A stretch of DNA of 34,389 bases, taken from positions 1-34,389 of the forward strand of contig JADFXQ010000002.1 in assembly GCA_015233495.1 (NCBI GenBank). Direction: 5' to 3'. The position numbers were made by a program, and so were the translations under genes. The notes beneath the pieces are model-generated. The model worked only from the letters and a program-made list of their open reading frames with translations, had not been told where the DNA came from and made no database searches. The stretch comes from Candidatus Omnitrophota bacterium. GTDB taxonomy: Bacteria > Omnitrophota > Gorgyraeia > Zapsychrales > Zapsychraceae. Of this stretch, positions 17,076 to 26,691 are shown one piece after another. Within the stretch, counting starts at the first letter, position 1; each line of letters opens with the position of its first letter.

Positions 17076-18576
17076 AACGAAAACCGGAGACGCCGAATCC
17101 GGCGGAGAATCGATAGTCTGGATATTTGCGGCAGCCGCGCCGGCGCTAACTCTGCTCTGGGCATTCATTTTGCAAAAATGGTCTTGGGGGCTGATGGATG
17201 ATATTTCTTTGCTGAATCTGCCGGGCAATATTTTTCAGCGGGCTTGGACTATTTATCGCGGTTTTTTGGCCTTCGGAGAGTTGAAGCCGATTTTCGCCCT
17301 GCACGCGGCGGTTTTTTATCAAATTTTCGCGGGTTTCCCGACGGGATTTTACGTGTTTAAATTGCTGGAAACGGTCTTAACTCTGGCCGTATGGGGGTTG
17401 GCAGCGCGGCGTTTGACCGGTCAAAAAATTTCGTTTTACCTTGTGCCGGCCATCGCGCTTTCGTTTCATTATGTTTATGACATTGTTTTTTATTTGTCTT
17501 CGCATGAGATTTATGGGTTGTTTTTTTTGGGGTTGGCAGTATTGTCGTTTTTAAAAAGTATTGGTCCGGCTGCGGCGCCAACCGAGGGGGGAGCCGCTGT
17601 CGTGGTTTGGAGCTGGCCGGCCTGGTGCGCGGGTCTGGTTTATCTGTTTTTGAGTTTTTCGGCCAAAGAAACCTTCGCGCCTTTAGGCGCCGCGGTCGGT
17701 GTATATTATTTGTTTTGGGCTGGGATGTCGCGCCGCGAGAAAGGCGTTTGGCGGATGGCAGCTGCGGGAGTTTTGGTCTTGGCTGCGACCGCCCTCTATA
17801 TCTGGATTTTGTTGCATATCGTGCGGACTGGGTACACAACTTCCTATCATATTTTCGATTTTGCGAAGATCAGCGCCAACGCTTGGGTGTGGATGAAAAA
17901 AGATCTGTTGAACCACGCGCCTTGGCTGGCCGGCGCTTGGATCGTTTGGCGAACGTTCAACCGGAAAAACCCGACGAACCGCGTTTTAGCCAACCTCCCG
18001 CCGGGAGTCAGGGCGGGAATGGTCCTGGGGATTTGTTTTTATCTTTTTTTTCTCGGCGGGCTGCTTCCTTGGAATACCGCGGGATATTACGCCGCGCCCT
18101 TAGGGTTCTTTTTCGCTTTTATTCTGGCTTTGGCCGGCGCGCGACCGCTTGCGGCGCTGCCTTTGCGGCAACAATGTTGGGTAATTTTTGCCGCGCTGTG
18201 TCTTAATCAATTGGTGTGTTTCTATGCTTTGGACCGGGAGATGACTTATCACGCGGATTCGGACCAGCTCATGGCTTGGATCAGCAATAACCCGTCTTTT
18301 GCGGGAAAAAACAATTTGGGCGTTTATTGCAATGGGATGGAAGCGGCAGGCGCGATTCCAATGTTGATCAACCGTTTCGCGGGCCGGGAATTTTTGCCGT
18401 TTCATTATGCCGCTCCCGCCGCTTTGGCGCAAGCGGGAAAAAATTGCGCTTACTATCTTTATAGCCCGCGTTTCGGCAATTTGAATCCGGGTTTTGTTCA
18501 AGGCTGGGAGGCGGCATTCGCGAGCCGGCATTGGACCATGTATCAACGTCCCGTCGATAAAAAGGAGGCGCGGTGA
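17065..18576 (+). CDS. Multi-pass membrane protein, GT39/PMT-like glycosyltransferase candidate
   Basis: 503 aa with many TM helices; translationally coupled to the preceding gene and followed by GT2. Confidence 0.55.
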   Translation: MAVETKTGDAESGGESIVWIFAAAAPALTLLWAFILQKWSWGLMDDISLLNLPGNIFQRAWTIYRGFLAFGELKPIFALHAAVFYQIFAGFPTGFYVFKLLETVLTLAVWGLAARRLTGQKISFYLVPAIALSFHYVYDIVFYLSSHEIYGLFFLGLAVLSFLKSIGPAAAPTEGGAAVVVWSWPAWCAGLVYLFLSFSAKETFAPLGAAVGVYYLFWAGMSRREKGVWRMAAAGVLVLAATALYIWILLHIVRTGYTTSYHIFDFAKISANAWVWMKKDLLNHAPWLAGAWIVWRTFNRKNPTNRVLANLPPGVRAGMVLGICFYLFFLGGLLPWNTAGYYAAPLGFFFAFILALAGARPLAALPLRQQCWVIFAALCLNQLVCFYALDREMTYHADSDQLMAWISNNPSFAGKNNLGVYCNGMEAAGAIPMLINRFAGREFLPFHYAAPAALAQAGKNCAYYLYSPRFGNLNPGFVQGWEAAFASRHWTMYQRPVDKKEAR

Positions 18577-19355
18577 TTTATATTGTGCTGCCAATTTATA
18601 ACGAAGCCCGCAACATCCGTCCTTTGATCACGCAGCTGCGCGGTTTATTGGCAGGCCGCTCCTATAAGATCATCGCGGTCAACGATGGCAGCCGGGATGA
18701 GTCCCTGTCGATTTTGCAAGCGATGCGGGCGGAGGATTTGCATATCGAGAGCTCTCTCATCAATATGAATGTCGGCGCGGTTTTTTCCCGGGGCATTCAT
18801 TATGTTTTGACGGATTCCCGGGATGATCAGGATATATTGATCATCATGGAAAGCGATCAGACCAGTGAGATCCAAGTGATCAACCGCTTGGTAGACGCAG
18901 TGCAGTCCGGCGGGCAGGATATTGTGATTGCATCGCGTTATCAGGAACAGGGAGGATATCGGCGTTTTCCGCTGCTGCGGCGGCTTTTTAGTTCGTCGGC
19001 AAACCGGATGATGGGCTATTATTTCCCGATTTCCGGAGCAAGGGATTACACGATTTTTTTCCGGGCGTACCGCGTGGCGGTCTTGAAAATGGCGCAAACT
19101 TACTTTGGGCCGTTTGGTTTGATTCAGTCCAAGGGTTTTGTGGCCAACGCGGAATTGTTGGTGAAGTTGTCTTTATTCACGGACAAGATCGGCGAGGTCC
19201 CGTTTGTTTATGATTACGGAAAAAAATTGGGCAAAAGCAAAATCGGCATACTGCGCACCATCAATGAATATTTTGTCGCGGTTGCTTATTTAAAAAAATT
19301 ATTGCGGCGGGTTCAAGCTTTCCGCCGGGCCGCGGAACAAGCCGAACATATTTGA
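18573..19355 (+). CDS. Glycosyltransferase family 2
   Basis: IYIVLPIYNEARNIRPLITQL...IIAVNDGSRDESLSIL; GTG start overlapping the previous stop codon. Confidence 0.88.
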   Translation: MIYIVLPIYNEARNIRPLITQLRGLLAGRSYKIIAVNDGSRDESLSILQAMRAEDLHIESSLINMNVGAVFSRGIHYVLTDSRDDQDILIIMESDQTSEIQVINRLVDAVQSGGQDIVIASRYQEQGGYRRFPLLRRLFSSSANRMMGYYFPISGARDYTIFFRAYRVAVLKMAQTYFGPFGLIQSKGFVANAELLVKLSLFTDKIGEVPFVYDYGKKLGKSKIGILRTINEYFVAVAYLKKLLRRVQAFRRAAEQAEHI

Positions 19356-19364
19356 CGGGGTTTT

Positions 19365-20918
19365 ATGCCAAAACTTTTGTTCATCAATCCTTCTTACAAA
19401 GCCAGTTATGTTTCTCCTACGGCATCGATTCTTGATCCGGTGTTTCCCACGGTGGGACTGTTGTCCTTGGCCGCGGTGGCGGAAAAAGCGGGTTATGAAG
19501 TTGCGATTTTGGATTTGAGTTATCAGATTTATAATTGGCGCGTGGTCGCGGATCGGCTGCGGGATTTTAAGCCGGACATCGTCGGGCTCACCGGCACGAC
19601 ACCGTTGATGAATCAGATCCGGGATATGAGTGTTCTGATCAAAGAGCAATTTCCGCATATTCTTGTCGTGGCTGGCGGGGCGCATGTTTCCGCTTTGCCA
19701 AAGGAGAGTTTGGCCGAATCTTTGCTGGATGTTGTGGTGATGGGAGAGGGGGAAGCGACGCTGGGAGAAATTTGCCAAGGTGTCCCGCTGGAAAAGATCG
19801 CGGGGATCTGTTATCGCGACGCGTCCGGCTTGACGCGTCAAAATCCTTGCCGGGATTTTATCCCGGATTTGGATCAACTGCCGTTTCCTGCTTGGCATTT
19901 GTTTGACGCCCAGGAATATAAAAATAAAATCAGCCGTATTTTGACGCGCCGCGTGCCTTCGTGTATGGTGGAGTTTTCCCGGGGATGTTTGTACACCTGT
20001 GATTTTTGCGCCAGTAAAATCACCATGGGGCATGGTTATCGGAAAAAATCGCCGCAGCGCTGCGCGGCGGAAGTCCGGCGGTTATATGAATACGGCTGGC
20101 GGGAATTCGCTTTAACCGATGATATTTTTACCTCGGATAAGGAATGGGCCAAGGCGGTTTGTCAGGAAATTATTAAAGCCAAATTAGATATCATTTGGAC
20201 GTGCACCAACGGGATCCGCGTTGAATCCGCGGATACCGATCTCTTTCGGCTGATGCGTCAAGCGGGGTGTTACCGGGTTTCTTTTGGTTTGGAATCCGGC
20301 GATGAGTCGGTGTTAAAGGCTTTTGGGAAAGGCGGGGCCGCCACCCTTGCTCAGGGAAAATCCGCGGTGCAAAAAGCCAAAAAAGCCGGGTTAGACGTGA
20401 GCGGATTTTTTCTTTTGGGTTTGTCGCCGGACACGGAAGACAGTATGCGCAAGACCATTGAATACGCCAGCCGTTTGCCTTTGGATATGCTGAAATTTGG
20501 GATCGCGATCGGGTTTCCCGGCACCCGGATGTTTTACGAATACCAAGCCAAGGGGTTGATCAAATCATTCGATTGGGAAGATTATAATGTTTACACGACG
20601 CGGGGATTGTTCGCGCATCCGAATTTAAAATTCGAAACTGTGCAGGAATATGTGGCGCAGGCTTATCAAAAGGTGATTTTTGGCAATCCGGGTTTTATCC
20701 TCCGGCGGATTTTTCACAGCCTGTTGAGCGGCGACCTTTATTGGGACGGGTATTATGGCCTGAAGTTGGCACTGGCGCATCTGTTCCCGCGGCCGCAGCA
20801 AGCCGCGCAATATTACGCGCCCGACCGCTGGCCGAAATATGATTTTTTTCAGGCAAAAATGACTGCCGCGGAATTTCGCAAAGTAAAGACGGCTGTCCCT
20901 GCTTTAAACCAAGGCTGA
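19365..20918 (+). CDS. B12-binding-domain radical SAM protein
   Basis: FPTVGLLSLAAVAEKAGYEVAILD...VGLTGTT (B12-binding-type N-terminus); FSRGCLYTCDFCAS CxxxCxxC. Confidence 0.9.
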   Translation: MPKLLFINPSYKASYVSPTASILDPVFPTVGLLSLAAVAEKAGYEVAILDLSYQIYNWRVVADRLRDFKPDIVGLTGTTPLMNQIRDMSVLIKEQFPHILVVAGGAHVSALPKESLAESLLDVVVMGEGEATLGEICQGVPLEKIAGICYRDASGLTRQNPCRDFIPDLDQLPFPAWHLFDAQEYKNKISRILTRRVPSCMVEFSRGCLYTCDFCASKITMGHGYRKKSPQRCAAEVRRLYEYGWREFALTDDIFTSDKEWAKAVCQEIIKAKLDIIWTCTNGIRVESADTDLFRLMRQAGCYRVSFGLESGDESVLKAFGKGGAATLAQGKSAVQKAKKAGLDVSGFFLLGLSPDTEDSMRKTIEYASRLPLDMLKFGIAIGFPGTRMFYEYQAKGLIKSFDWEDYNVYTTRGLFAHPNLKFETVQEYVAQAYQKVIFGNPGFILRRIFHSLLSGDLYWDGYYGLKLALAHLFPRPQQAAQYYAPDRWPKYDFFQAKMTAAEFRKVKTAVPALNQG

Positions 20919-20930
20919 GCAAAGGACCTT

Positions 20931-21782
20931 ATGCCAGGCGTAAAAAAATTGATCGTAAACGCGGATGATTTTGGGTTGAGCCGCGGCGTAAACCGCGGTA
21001 TTATGACCTGTTATCATTCGGGCATTGTGCGCAGCGCTTCTTTGATGGCCAACGGCCGGGCATTCGACGATGCGGTGGCGGCGGCGCGGGATGTTCCGGG
21101 ATTGGGGGTCGGGGCGCACCTGAATGTTGTAAGAGGACGGCCGATAGCCAAAGCAGATTTTATTCCGCATATTGTGCGCGAAGGGCGGTTTTTTTTGACG
21201 GGCGCGGTCTTGGCTTTGCGATGTTCTAGAACTATGCTGGCGGAAATTGAGACGGAATACCGGGCGCAGATTGAAAAAATTTTGCAAGCCAACGTCAAGA
21301 TCACGCATTTAGACGGCGAGAAACATCATCATTGTTTTCCGCCTTTATTTGAGCGGGTTCTGCGGTTGGCGGAAGAATACGCGATTCCGGCAGTTCGGTT
21401 GGCGAAAGAGACGCCGCGTTTGTCCGCGGGGATAAAAGTTTTTCAGACATTGCCGTTATGGGCTTGCGCCGGGTTTAATCAAAGACAGCTGCGGCGATCC
21501 GCAGCGCGCAGCGCTGATTTTCAACAAGGCATTCATTTGACCGGCCGGATGAACCGGGAACAGGTGCGCGATATTCTGCGGACTTTGCCGCCGGGCGTGA
21601 CGGAGTTGTGCTGCCATCCCGGTTATGTGGATGAGTCGCATCAGCAGGATATTCAGGATCAGGGCCGGTTTTATATTGACGCGACGCGGGAAGCGGAGTT
21701 GCGCGTCTTAACGGACGAGGCAATTCAGCAGGAAGTGACGCGGCTCAATATTCAACTCATCAATTACGCGGGCCTGAATTGA
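20931..21782 (+). CDS. YdjC/ChbG-family carbohydrate deacetylase
   Basis: KLIVNADDFGLSRGVNRGIMTCYHSGIVRSASLMANG..., VGAHLNV, THLDGEKHHH, LCCHPGY. Confidence 0.9.
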   Translation: MPGVKKLIVNADDFGLSRGVNRGIMTCYHSGIVRSASLMANGRAFDDAVAAARDVPGLGVGAHLNVVRGRPIAKADFIPHIVREGRFFLTGAVLALRCSRTMLAEIETEYRAQIEKILQANVKITHLDGEKHHHCFPPLFERVLRLAEEYAIPAVRLAKETPRLSAGIKVFQTLPLWACAGFNQRQLRRSAARSADFQQGIHLTGRMNREQVRDILRTLPPGVTELCCHPGYVDESHQQDIQDQGRFYIDATREAELRVLTDEAIQQEVTRLNIQLINYAGLN

Positions 21783-21827
21783 CGGACCGGGTCATGGCCC
21801 AGAGATTTTTTAACAGACAGGACTAAT

Positions 21828-21974
21828 ATGCGAACCGAGGAAAAGCAAAATTGTCTGGGAAAGTTTGCGGCTTTTATTAAAATCTTGCGAGAGAAGCTCA
21901 GCCGTTGGGTTGCCAAGCCGCAAAAGCCGGACAGTCGGAATGAACCTCCGAAAAACATTTATCCGCTGTGGTGA
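21828..21974 (+). CDS. Candidate small protein (48 aa), not in the ORF track
   Basis: ATG 21828: MRTEEKQNCLGKFAAFIKILREKLSRWVAKPQKPDSRNEPPKNIYPLW stop; ends 4 nt before the SGNH start codon. Confidence 0.45.
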   Translation: MRTEEKQNCLGKFAAFIKILREKLSRWVAKPQKPDSRNEPPKNIYPLW

Positions 21975-21978
21975 AAAA

Positions 21979-23151
21979 ATGGATGAACATGATTTGCCGA
22001 GTCAGATTGCGCGTCTTTCACCGTCGATAAAATATCACGGGGTCTATCGGAACAGCGGATCCTGGCGCGATTTCCGGGTGGGCAACGCGCTTTTTCCTTT
22101 TGATCCGATTTATGGACACCGTTTGGCCAAGAATGCCGCCCTTTTTTTGCGGCGCAGCCGGACCAGCGGCGATCTTTGCGTGACGGACGCGGATGGGTTT
22201 GTGCCGAATGAGCTTCCCGGGACAGCGGCCCGGCAAAGGATCGCGGCAGCCAAACGCGCCAACCAGAAAGTGATTTTGGTTTATGGCGGATCCACGATTT
22301 TTGGTTATGGCGCCGGACTGCCGGAGCAAACTATCCCGGCCCATTTGGAGCGCTGTTTAAATGCGCAATACGGTTTTCCCTGTATTGTCGTGAATTGCGG
22401 GAATATTCTGTACGCGACTGATCAGCAGGTTTTATATTTACTGGAGGAAGGTTTGGAGCTTAAGCCGGATATTGTGATTTTTTATGATGGGTGGAATGAT
22501 AATGATTTTTTAAACGGCATGCTCACTTATCACGGCGCGGATTACGTGCCGGGCCGGGCGCGCCAGTCGTACCGGATGATCGAGCGGCAACAGACGCTTA
22601 TGTATTTTTTTCCGGCTTTCCGGCAGGTTCTTAAGTTGGGATTCCGCCTTTTGGTGGAAACGATGGAAGCTCTGCCTTTTTTTGGATGGCGCGGCATGAT
22701 GGCTTTGAACCGTTGGTGCCGGTCGTTTTTTTTTCATCCTTTGACCGGGGAATACACGGCCACAGAGTATCAACCGCGTTCAGTTGAGCGTTATGCTTAC
22801 AATATTCTGACCGCGGCCGCGCTTTGCCGGACCTGGGAGGTCGATTTTTTGCATTTTACGCAGCCGATTTTATTGCTTGCGGGTAAATCCCAAACTAAGG
22901 AGGAACAGAGTTTTATCGCGGGATTCAATTCGGAGTATTGCGCGATGACCCGCAATTTTTTTTCTGGTTATATCCGTCGGGATTTTCCGTTTGCGGCAGA
23001 ATTTGCCCGTCAAGTTCGGCAGGACCATGATTTGTCAGGTGTTTTTAATCAAACTGCGGAATCCGTGTTTATTGATCCGGGGCATCTGAACGGCCGGGGG
23101 AACGCGATTGTGGCGCAAGCGATCGCCGATCATTTAGTTAAACGAGGATAA
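21979..23151 (+). CDS. SGNH/GDSL-family hydrolase or acyl esterase
   Basis: VYGGSTIFGYGAGLPEQTIPAHLERCL, DIVIFYDGWNDND, C-terminal DPGHLNGRGNAIVAQAIADHL. ATG 21979 preferred over the annotated 21865. Confidence 0.8.
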   Translation: MDEHDLPSQIARLSPSIKYHGVYRNSGSWRDFRVGNALFPFDPIYGHRLAKNAALFLRRSRTSGDLCVTDADGFVPNELPGTAARQRIAAAKRANQKVILVYGGSTIFGYGAGLPEQTIPAHLERCLNAQYGFPCIVVNCGNILYATDQQVLYLLEEGLELKPDIVIFYDGWNDNDFLNGMLTYHGADYVPGRARQSYRMIERQQTLMYFFPAFRQVLKLGFRLLVETMEALPFFGWRGMMALNRWCRSFFFHPLTGEYTATEYQPRSVERYAYNILTAAALCRTWEVDFLHFTQPILLLAGKSQTKEEQSFIAGFNSEYCAMTRNFFSGYIRRDFPFAAEFARQVRQDHDLSGVFNQTAESVFIDPGHLNGRGNAIVAQAIADHLVKRG

Positions 23152-23174
23152 TTTTTTTTTAACGGAGATCCGTT

Positions 23175-24143
23175 ATGAATGACGAACGATTTGATTTGAG
23201 CGTAATTGTGACGTTTTATAATGAACAGGACATCGCGCGGCAATTTCATGAGGCTTTGCTGCAGTCGCTGCTTAAAATTAAAAGTCGCTGCGAAGTGATT
23301 TACGTTAATGACGGGAGCCGGGACCAGACTCTGCCGATATTAAAGGAATTGATCGCGGCCAGCCCTGTCCCGGCGCGTTTGCTGGAATTGCGGCGCAATT
23401 ACGGTCAGACGGCGGGACTGCAAGCCGGGTTTGATCATGCCCGGGGCGCGGTGATCATCGCGATGGACGGCGATTTGCAGCATGATCCGGCGGAAATTCC
23501 GCGTTTTTTGGAAAAGATCGCCGAGGGATACGATGTGGTCAGCGGATGGAGAGAGAAGCGGATTGACAATTTTTTCATCCGGCGGCTGCCTTCTTTATTG
23601 GCGAACCGTTTTATGGCCGCGGTTTCCGGGATTGAATTGCATGATTTTGGCACCACTTTTAAGGCGTATCGCTCCGAGATCGTTCAAGATATCAATTTAT
23701 ACGGCGATCTCCACCGGTTTATCCCGGTGCTCGCGGCGCAAGTCGGAGCGCGGATCTGCGAGATCCCGATAAAAAATATTGTCCGGCCGAAAGGCAAATC
23801 CAAATACGGTTTGTCCCGCACTGCCCGAGTATTTTTTGACATTATGACTTTGGCGTTTTTTATGTCGTATTCGACCCGGCCGATGCATTTTTGGGGACGG
23901 TTAGGGCTGTTATTTTTTATGGCAGGCAGCGGGTTATTGTCTTATATCGTTTTGGATTATGTGATTTGGCACAATGATTTTCGCGGGACCATGCAATTGG
24001 CAGTAATGTTGACCATCATGGGGATTCAGTTTTTTGCCACCGGATTGATTTTGGAATATTTGACCCGGATCCATTACGAAGCGACGGATAAAAAAATATA
24101 TGCCGTGCGTCAGATTTATAAGAATGCCGCGGTCAAAAGTTAG
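23175..24143 (+). CDS. Membrane-anchored GT2 glycosyltransferase (DPM1/GtrB-like)
   Basis: LSVIVTFYNEQDIARQFHEAL...EVIYVNDGSRDQTLPIL...IAMDGDLQHDPAEIP; two C-terminal TMs. Confidence 0.92.
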   Translation: MNDERFDLSVIVTFYNEQDIARQFHEALLQSLLKIKSRCEVIYVNDGSRDQTLPILKELIAASPVPARLLELRRNYGQTAGLQAGFDHARGAVIIAMDGDLQHDPAEIPRFLEKIAEGYDVVSGWREKRIDNFFIRRLPSLLANRFMAAVSGIELHDFGTTFKAYRSEIVQDINLYGDLHRFIPVLAAQVGARICEIPIKNIVRPKGKSKYGLSRTARVFFDIMTLAFFMSYSTRPMHFWGRLGLLFFMAGSGLLSYIVLDYVIWHNDFRGTMQLAVMLTIMGIQFFATGLILEYLTRIHYEATDKKIYAVRQIYKNAAVKS

Positions 24144-24185
24144 TTTTTCCCCCGGAGAGACCGGGTTATCGCGACAGGCGGATTT

Positions 24186-26063
24186 ATGTGCGGGATAGCG
24201 GGAGTCTTTTTTCATGAGGCGCGTCCGGATACGGCGGACATCATTGCCCGGATGTGCGCGGCGATCCGGCATCGCGGCCCGGATGACGCGGGGCAGTTTG
24301 TCGTCGAATCGGCCGGGGTCGGGATGCGCCGCCTGAGTATTATTGATTTGGCCAACGGTCAGCAGCCGATGTTTTCTCCCGACAAACGGTATGTCATCGT
24401 CTATAATGGTGAACTTTATAATTACCCCGAAATTCAAGCGCGGCTCATCGCGGAAGGCCAAACTTTTGCGACGCGTTCGGACACGGAAGTGGTTTTAAAG
24501 GCTTTTTTGCGGTATGGGGAAGAGTGCTTAAATTTGTTTAATGGGATGTACGCTTTTGCCATATATGACCAGCGCCGCCGGGAGTTTTTTTTGGCCCGCG
24601 ACCGTTTGGGAGTTAAACCGCTTTATTATTCGACCTTGGCCGGCAGGGGATTCGCTTTCGCGTCCGAATTGAAGGCTTTATTGACAGTGCCGGGATTTGA
24701 CCGGGCGGTCGACGAGACGGCCTTGAATCAATTTTTTGTATTTGAATATATCCCCCAGCCGCGTTCGATTTATCAAGCGGCGCGCAAAGTTCCGGCGGCA
24801 GCTTGGCTGCGTTTTTCACCGGCGGATGGCGTAACCACCCGGGTTTATTGGGAGATTGATATCCATGCCGCGGAAATCCGCGACCCGCTCGAAGCGGAAG
24901 ATCATATCCGGGATTTGATGCGTTCGGCAGTGCGGTACCGTTTAGTCAGCGATGTCCCGGTGGGGTTATTTTTAAGCGGGGGCATGGATTCGAGCATTAT
25001 TGCCGCGGTTATGCGCGACGCGATGGCTCCGGCGAAACCGTTGTCTTTTTCCATTGCTTTTGCTCAGAAATCGTATGACGAATCTCCCTACGCGCAGTTG
25101 ATGGCGGATTATTTGGGATTAGAACATGAATCGTCTATTTTAAGTGAAGACAATATTGTGTCCATGATTCCGGAAATTTATTCCGGCTTGGATGAGCCTT
25201 TAGCCGACGCCTCGGTGATTCCGACTTTTTTGGTTTCGCAACAGGCGCGGCGGTTTTTAAAAGTCGCGCTTTCCGGAGACGGAGGGGATGAATTATTTTT
25301 GGGGTATGACACCTACCGGGCGCATCAATATCGGTCTTTTTTTCAATGGATGCCGCCGGCGGTATGTCAAGCCGTAGGGAATATGCTTAATGTTTTTCCG
25401 CCTTCCGACAAAAATTTGAGTTGGGAGTTTAAGGCAAAGAAGTTTTTTAACGCGGTCAAGCAACCGGCGGACATCGCGAATGTTTTATGGTGGGGGGCAT
25501 ATTCTTATGCCGGTCTCGGCGAACTGTTCGTATCCGGAGCGCGGAATTTCGAAGAGGTTTTTGAGCCGGTTTTGCGGCTGCGGGATAAACTGAAAGGCGC
25601 GGATGTTTTAAAACAAATAAGTTATCTGGATGTCCATTTGTATTTGCGGGACAATTTGCTTCCTAAAGTCGACCGCACGAGCATGGCGAACTCTTTGGAA
25701 GTGCGCAACCCGTTTTTGGATTACCGTTTGGCGGAATACGCGTTCCGATTGCCTTCGTCCTGGAAATTGCGCCGCGGTATCGGGAAATATATTTTACGCC
25801 GGGCGTATCAACACGCCTTGCCGAAACAAATTTTAGCCCGGCGGAAAAAAGGGTTTGATATTCCGTTGACGCCTTGGCTGCGCGGGCGTCTGCGGCCTTT
25901 ATTGCGAGAAAATTTATCCCGAACCGTTTTGGAGCAAAACGGGCGGTTTAACCGCGGAAAAATTCAAACTTTGATCGACGAGCATTGTGCCGGCAAACGG
26001 AACCACCGGCAATTGTTATGGCCGCTGTTAACGTATCATTTATGGCAAAAAAAATTCGGTTAA
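24186..26063 (+). CDS. asnB: Asparagine synthase (glutamine-hydrolysing)-family amidotransferase
   Basis: MCGIAGVF Cys2 nucleophile, RHRGPDDAGQF, LFLSGGMDSSIIAAVM, SGDGGDELFLGYDTY, VDRTSMANSLEVRNPFLD. Confidence 0.93.
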   Translation: MCGIAGVFFHEARPDTADIIARMCAAIRHRGPDDAGQFVVESAGVGMRRLSIIDLANGQQPMFSPDKRYVIVYNGELYNYPEIQARLIAEGQTFATRSDTEVVLKAFLRYGEECLNLFNGMYAFAIYDQRRREFFLARDRLGVKPLYYSTLAGRGFAFASELKALLTVPGFDRAVDETALNQFFVFEYIPQPRSIYQAARKVPAAAWLRFSPADGVTTRVYWEIDIHAAEIRDPLEAEDHIRDLMRSAVRYRLVSDVPVGLFLSGGMDSSIIAAVMRDAMAPAKPLSFSIAFAQKSYDESPYAQLMADYLGLEHESSILSEDNIVSMIPEIYSGLDEPLADASVIPTFLVSQQARRFLKVALSGDGGDELFLGYDTYRAHQYRSFFQWMPPAVCQAVGNMLNVFPPSDKNLSWEFKAKKFFNAVKQPADIANVLWWGAYSYAGLGELFVSGARNFEEVFEPVLRLRDKLKGADVLKQISYLDVHLYLRDNLLPKVDRTSMANSLEVRNPFLDYRLAEYAFRLPSSWKLRRGIGKYILRRAYQHALPKQILARRKKGFDIPLTPWLRGRLRPLLRENLSRTVLEQNGRFNRGKIQTLIDEHCAGKRNHRQLLWPLLTYHLWQKKFG

Positions 26064-26067
26064 CGAC

Positions 26068-26691
26068 ATGAACATCATTTTAGAAAATCAGCGTTCGGTA
26101 TCCGCCGCGAATGCCGACACTGCGGTTTTTGCCCGGGTCATTCGGGAAGCGGGGGTAAAAAATTTTTTGGATATGGGGACCGGCACAGGATATATCGCGA
26201 TTTATTTGGCCAAACACGGCATCCCGGTTGCCGCGTGCGACCTTTCGGCAGCGGCGGTCGATTTGGCCCGCAAGAATGTCCGGCGTAATGGCGTGACCGT
26301 GCCGGTATATCAATCGGATATGTTTTCCAACCTCAAGGGGACTTTCGAATCCGTGGGATTTAATGTGCCGTTTTCCCTGGGCTGCAAGGCTTTTCTGCCG
26401 GAGGGGTTAAAGGCCGCGTTGCGCCGCGTTTCCTGGATCAATGATTATTTGGTTTGGCATATTCCTCCGGCGATTTTAGCTCAGAGAGAGACAATGATCA
26501 GCCGGTTTTTGCGGGAGAGCGTACCGTTTTTGGACAAGTCAGGAAGGATATTTTTGCTTTTGTACCGTCCGGAAATCGAATTTGTTGCGCGGGAAGGAAG
26601 CCGTTTCGGGTTTGAATTCTCCCCTCGGGAAGCGGTAGAATTGGGCCCCCGCAACATGGTTGTGGCGCAGCTGCGCCGGGGAACGCAATGA
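26068..26691 (+). CDS. Class I SAM-dependent methyltransferase
   Basis: NFLDMGTGTGYIAIYLAKHGIPVAACDLSAAAVDLARKNVRRNG; overlaps the next gene. Confidence 0.8.
   Translation: MNIILENQRSVSAANADTAVFARVIREAGVKNFLDMGTGTGYIAIYLAKHGIPVAACDLSAAAVDLARKNVRRNGVTVPVYQSDMFSNLKGTFESVGFNVPFSLGCKAFLPEGLKAALRRVSWINDYLVWHIPPAILAQRETMISRFLRESVPFLDKSGRIFLLLYRPEIEFVAREGSRFGFEFSPREAVELGPRNMVVAQLRRGTQ

Noticed and set aside
17607-18206. 199-aa alternative-frame ORF inside the 503-aa membrane protein
   Set aside because: Arg-rich frame-shifted translation of a TM protein gene.
19299-20033. 244-aa minus-strand ORF opposite the GT2/radical SAM junction
   Set aside because: His/Arg/Gln-rich antisense shadow of strongly supported genes.
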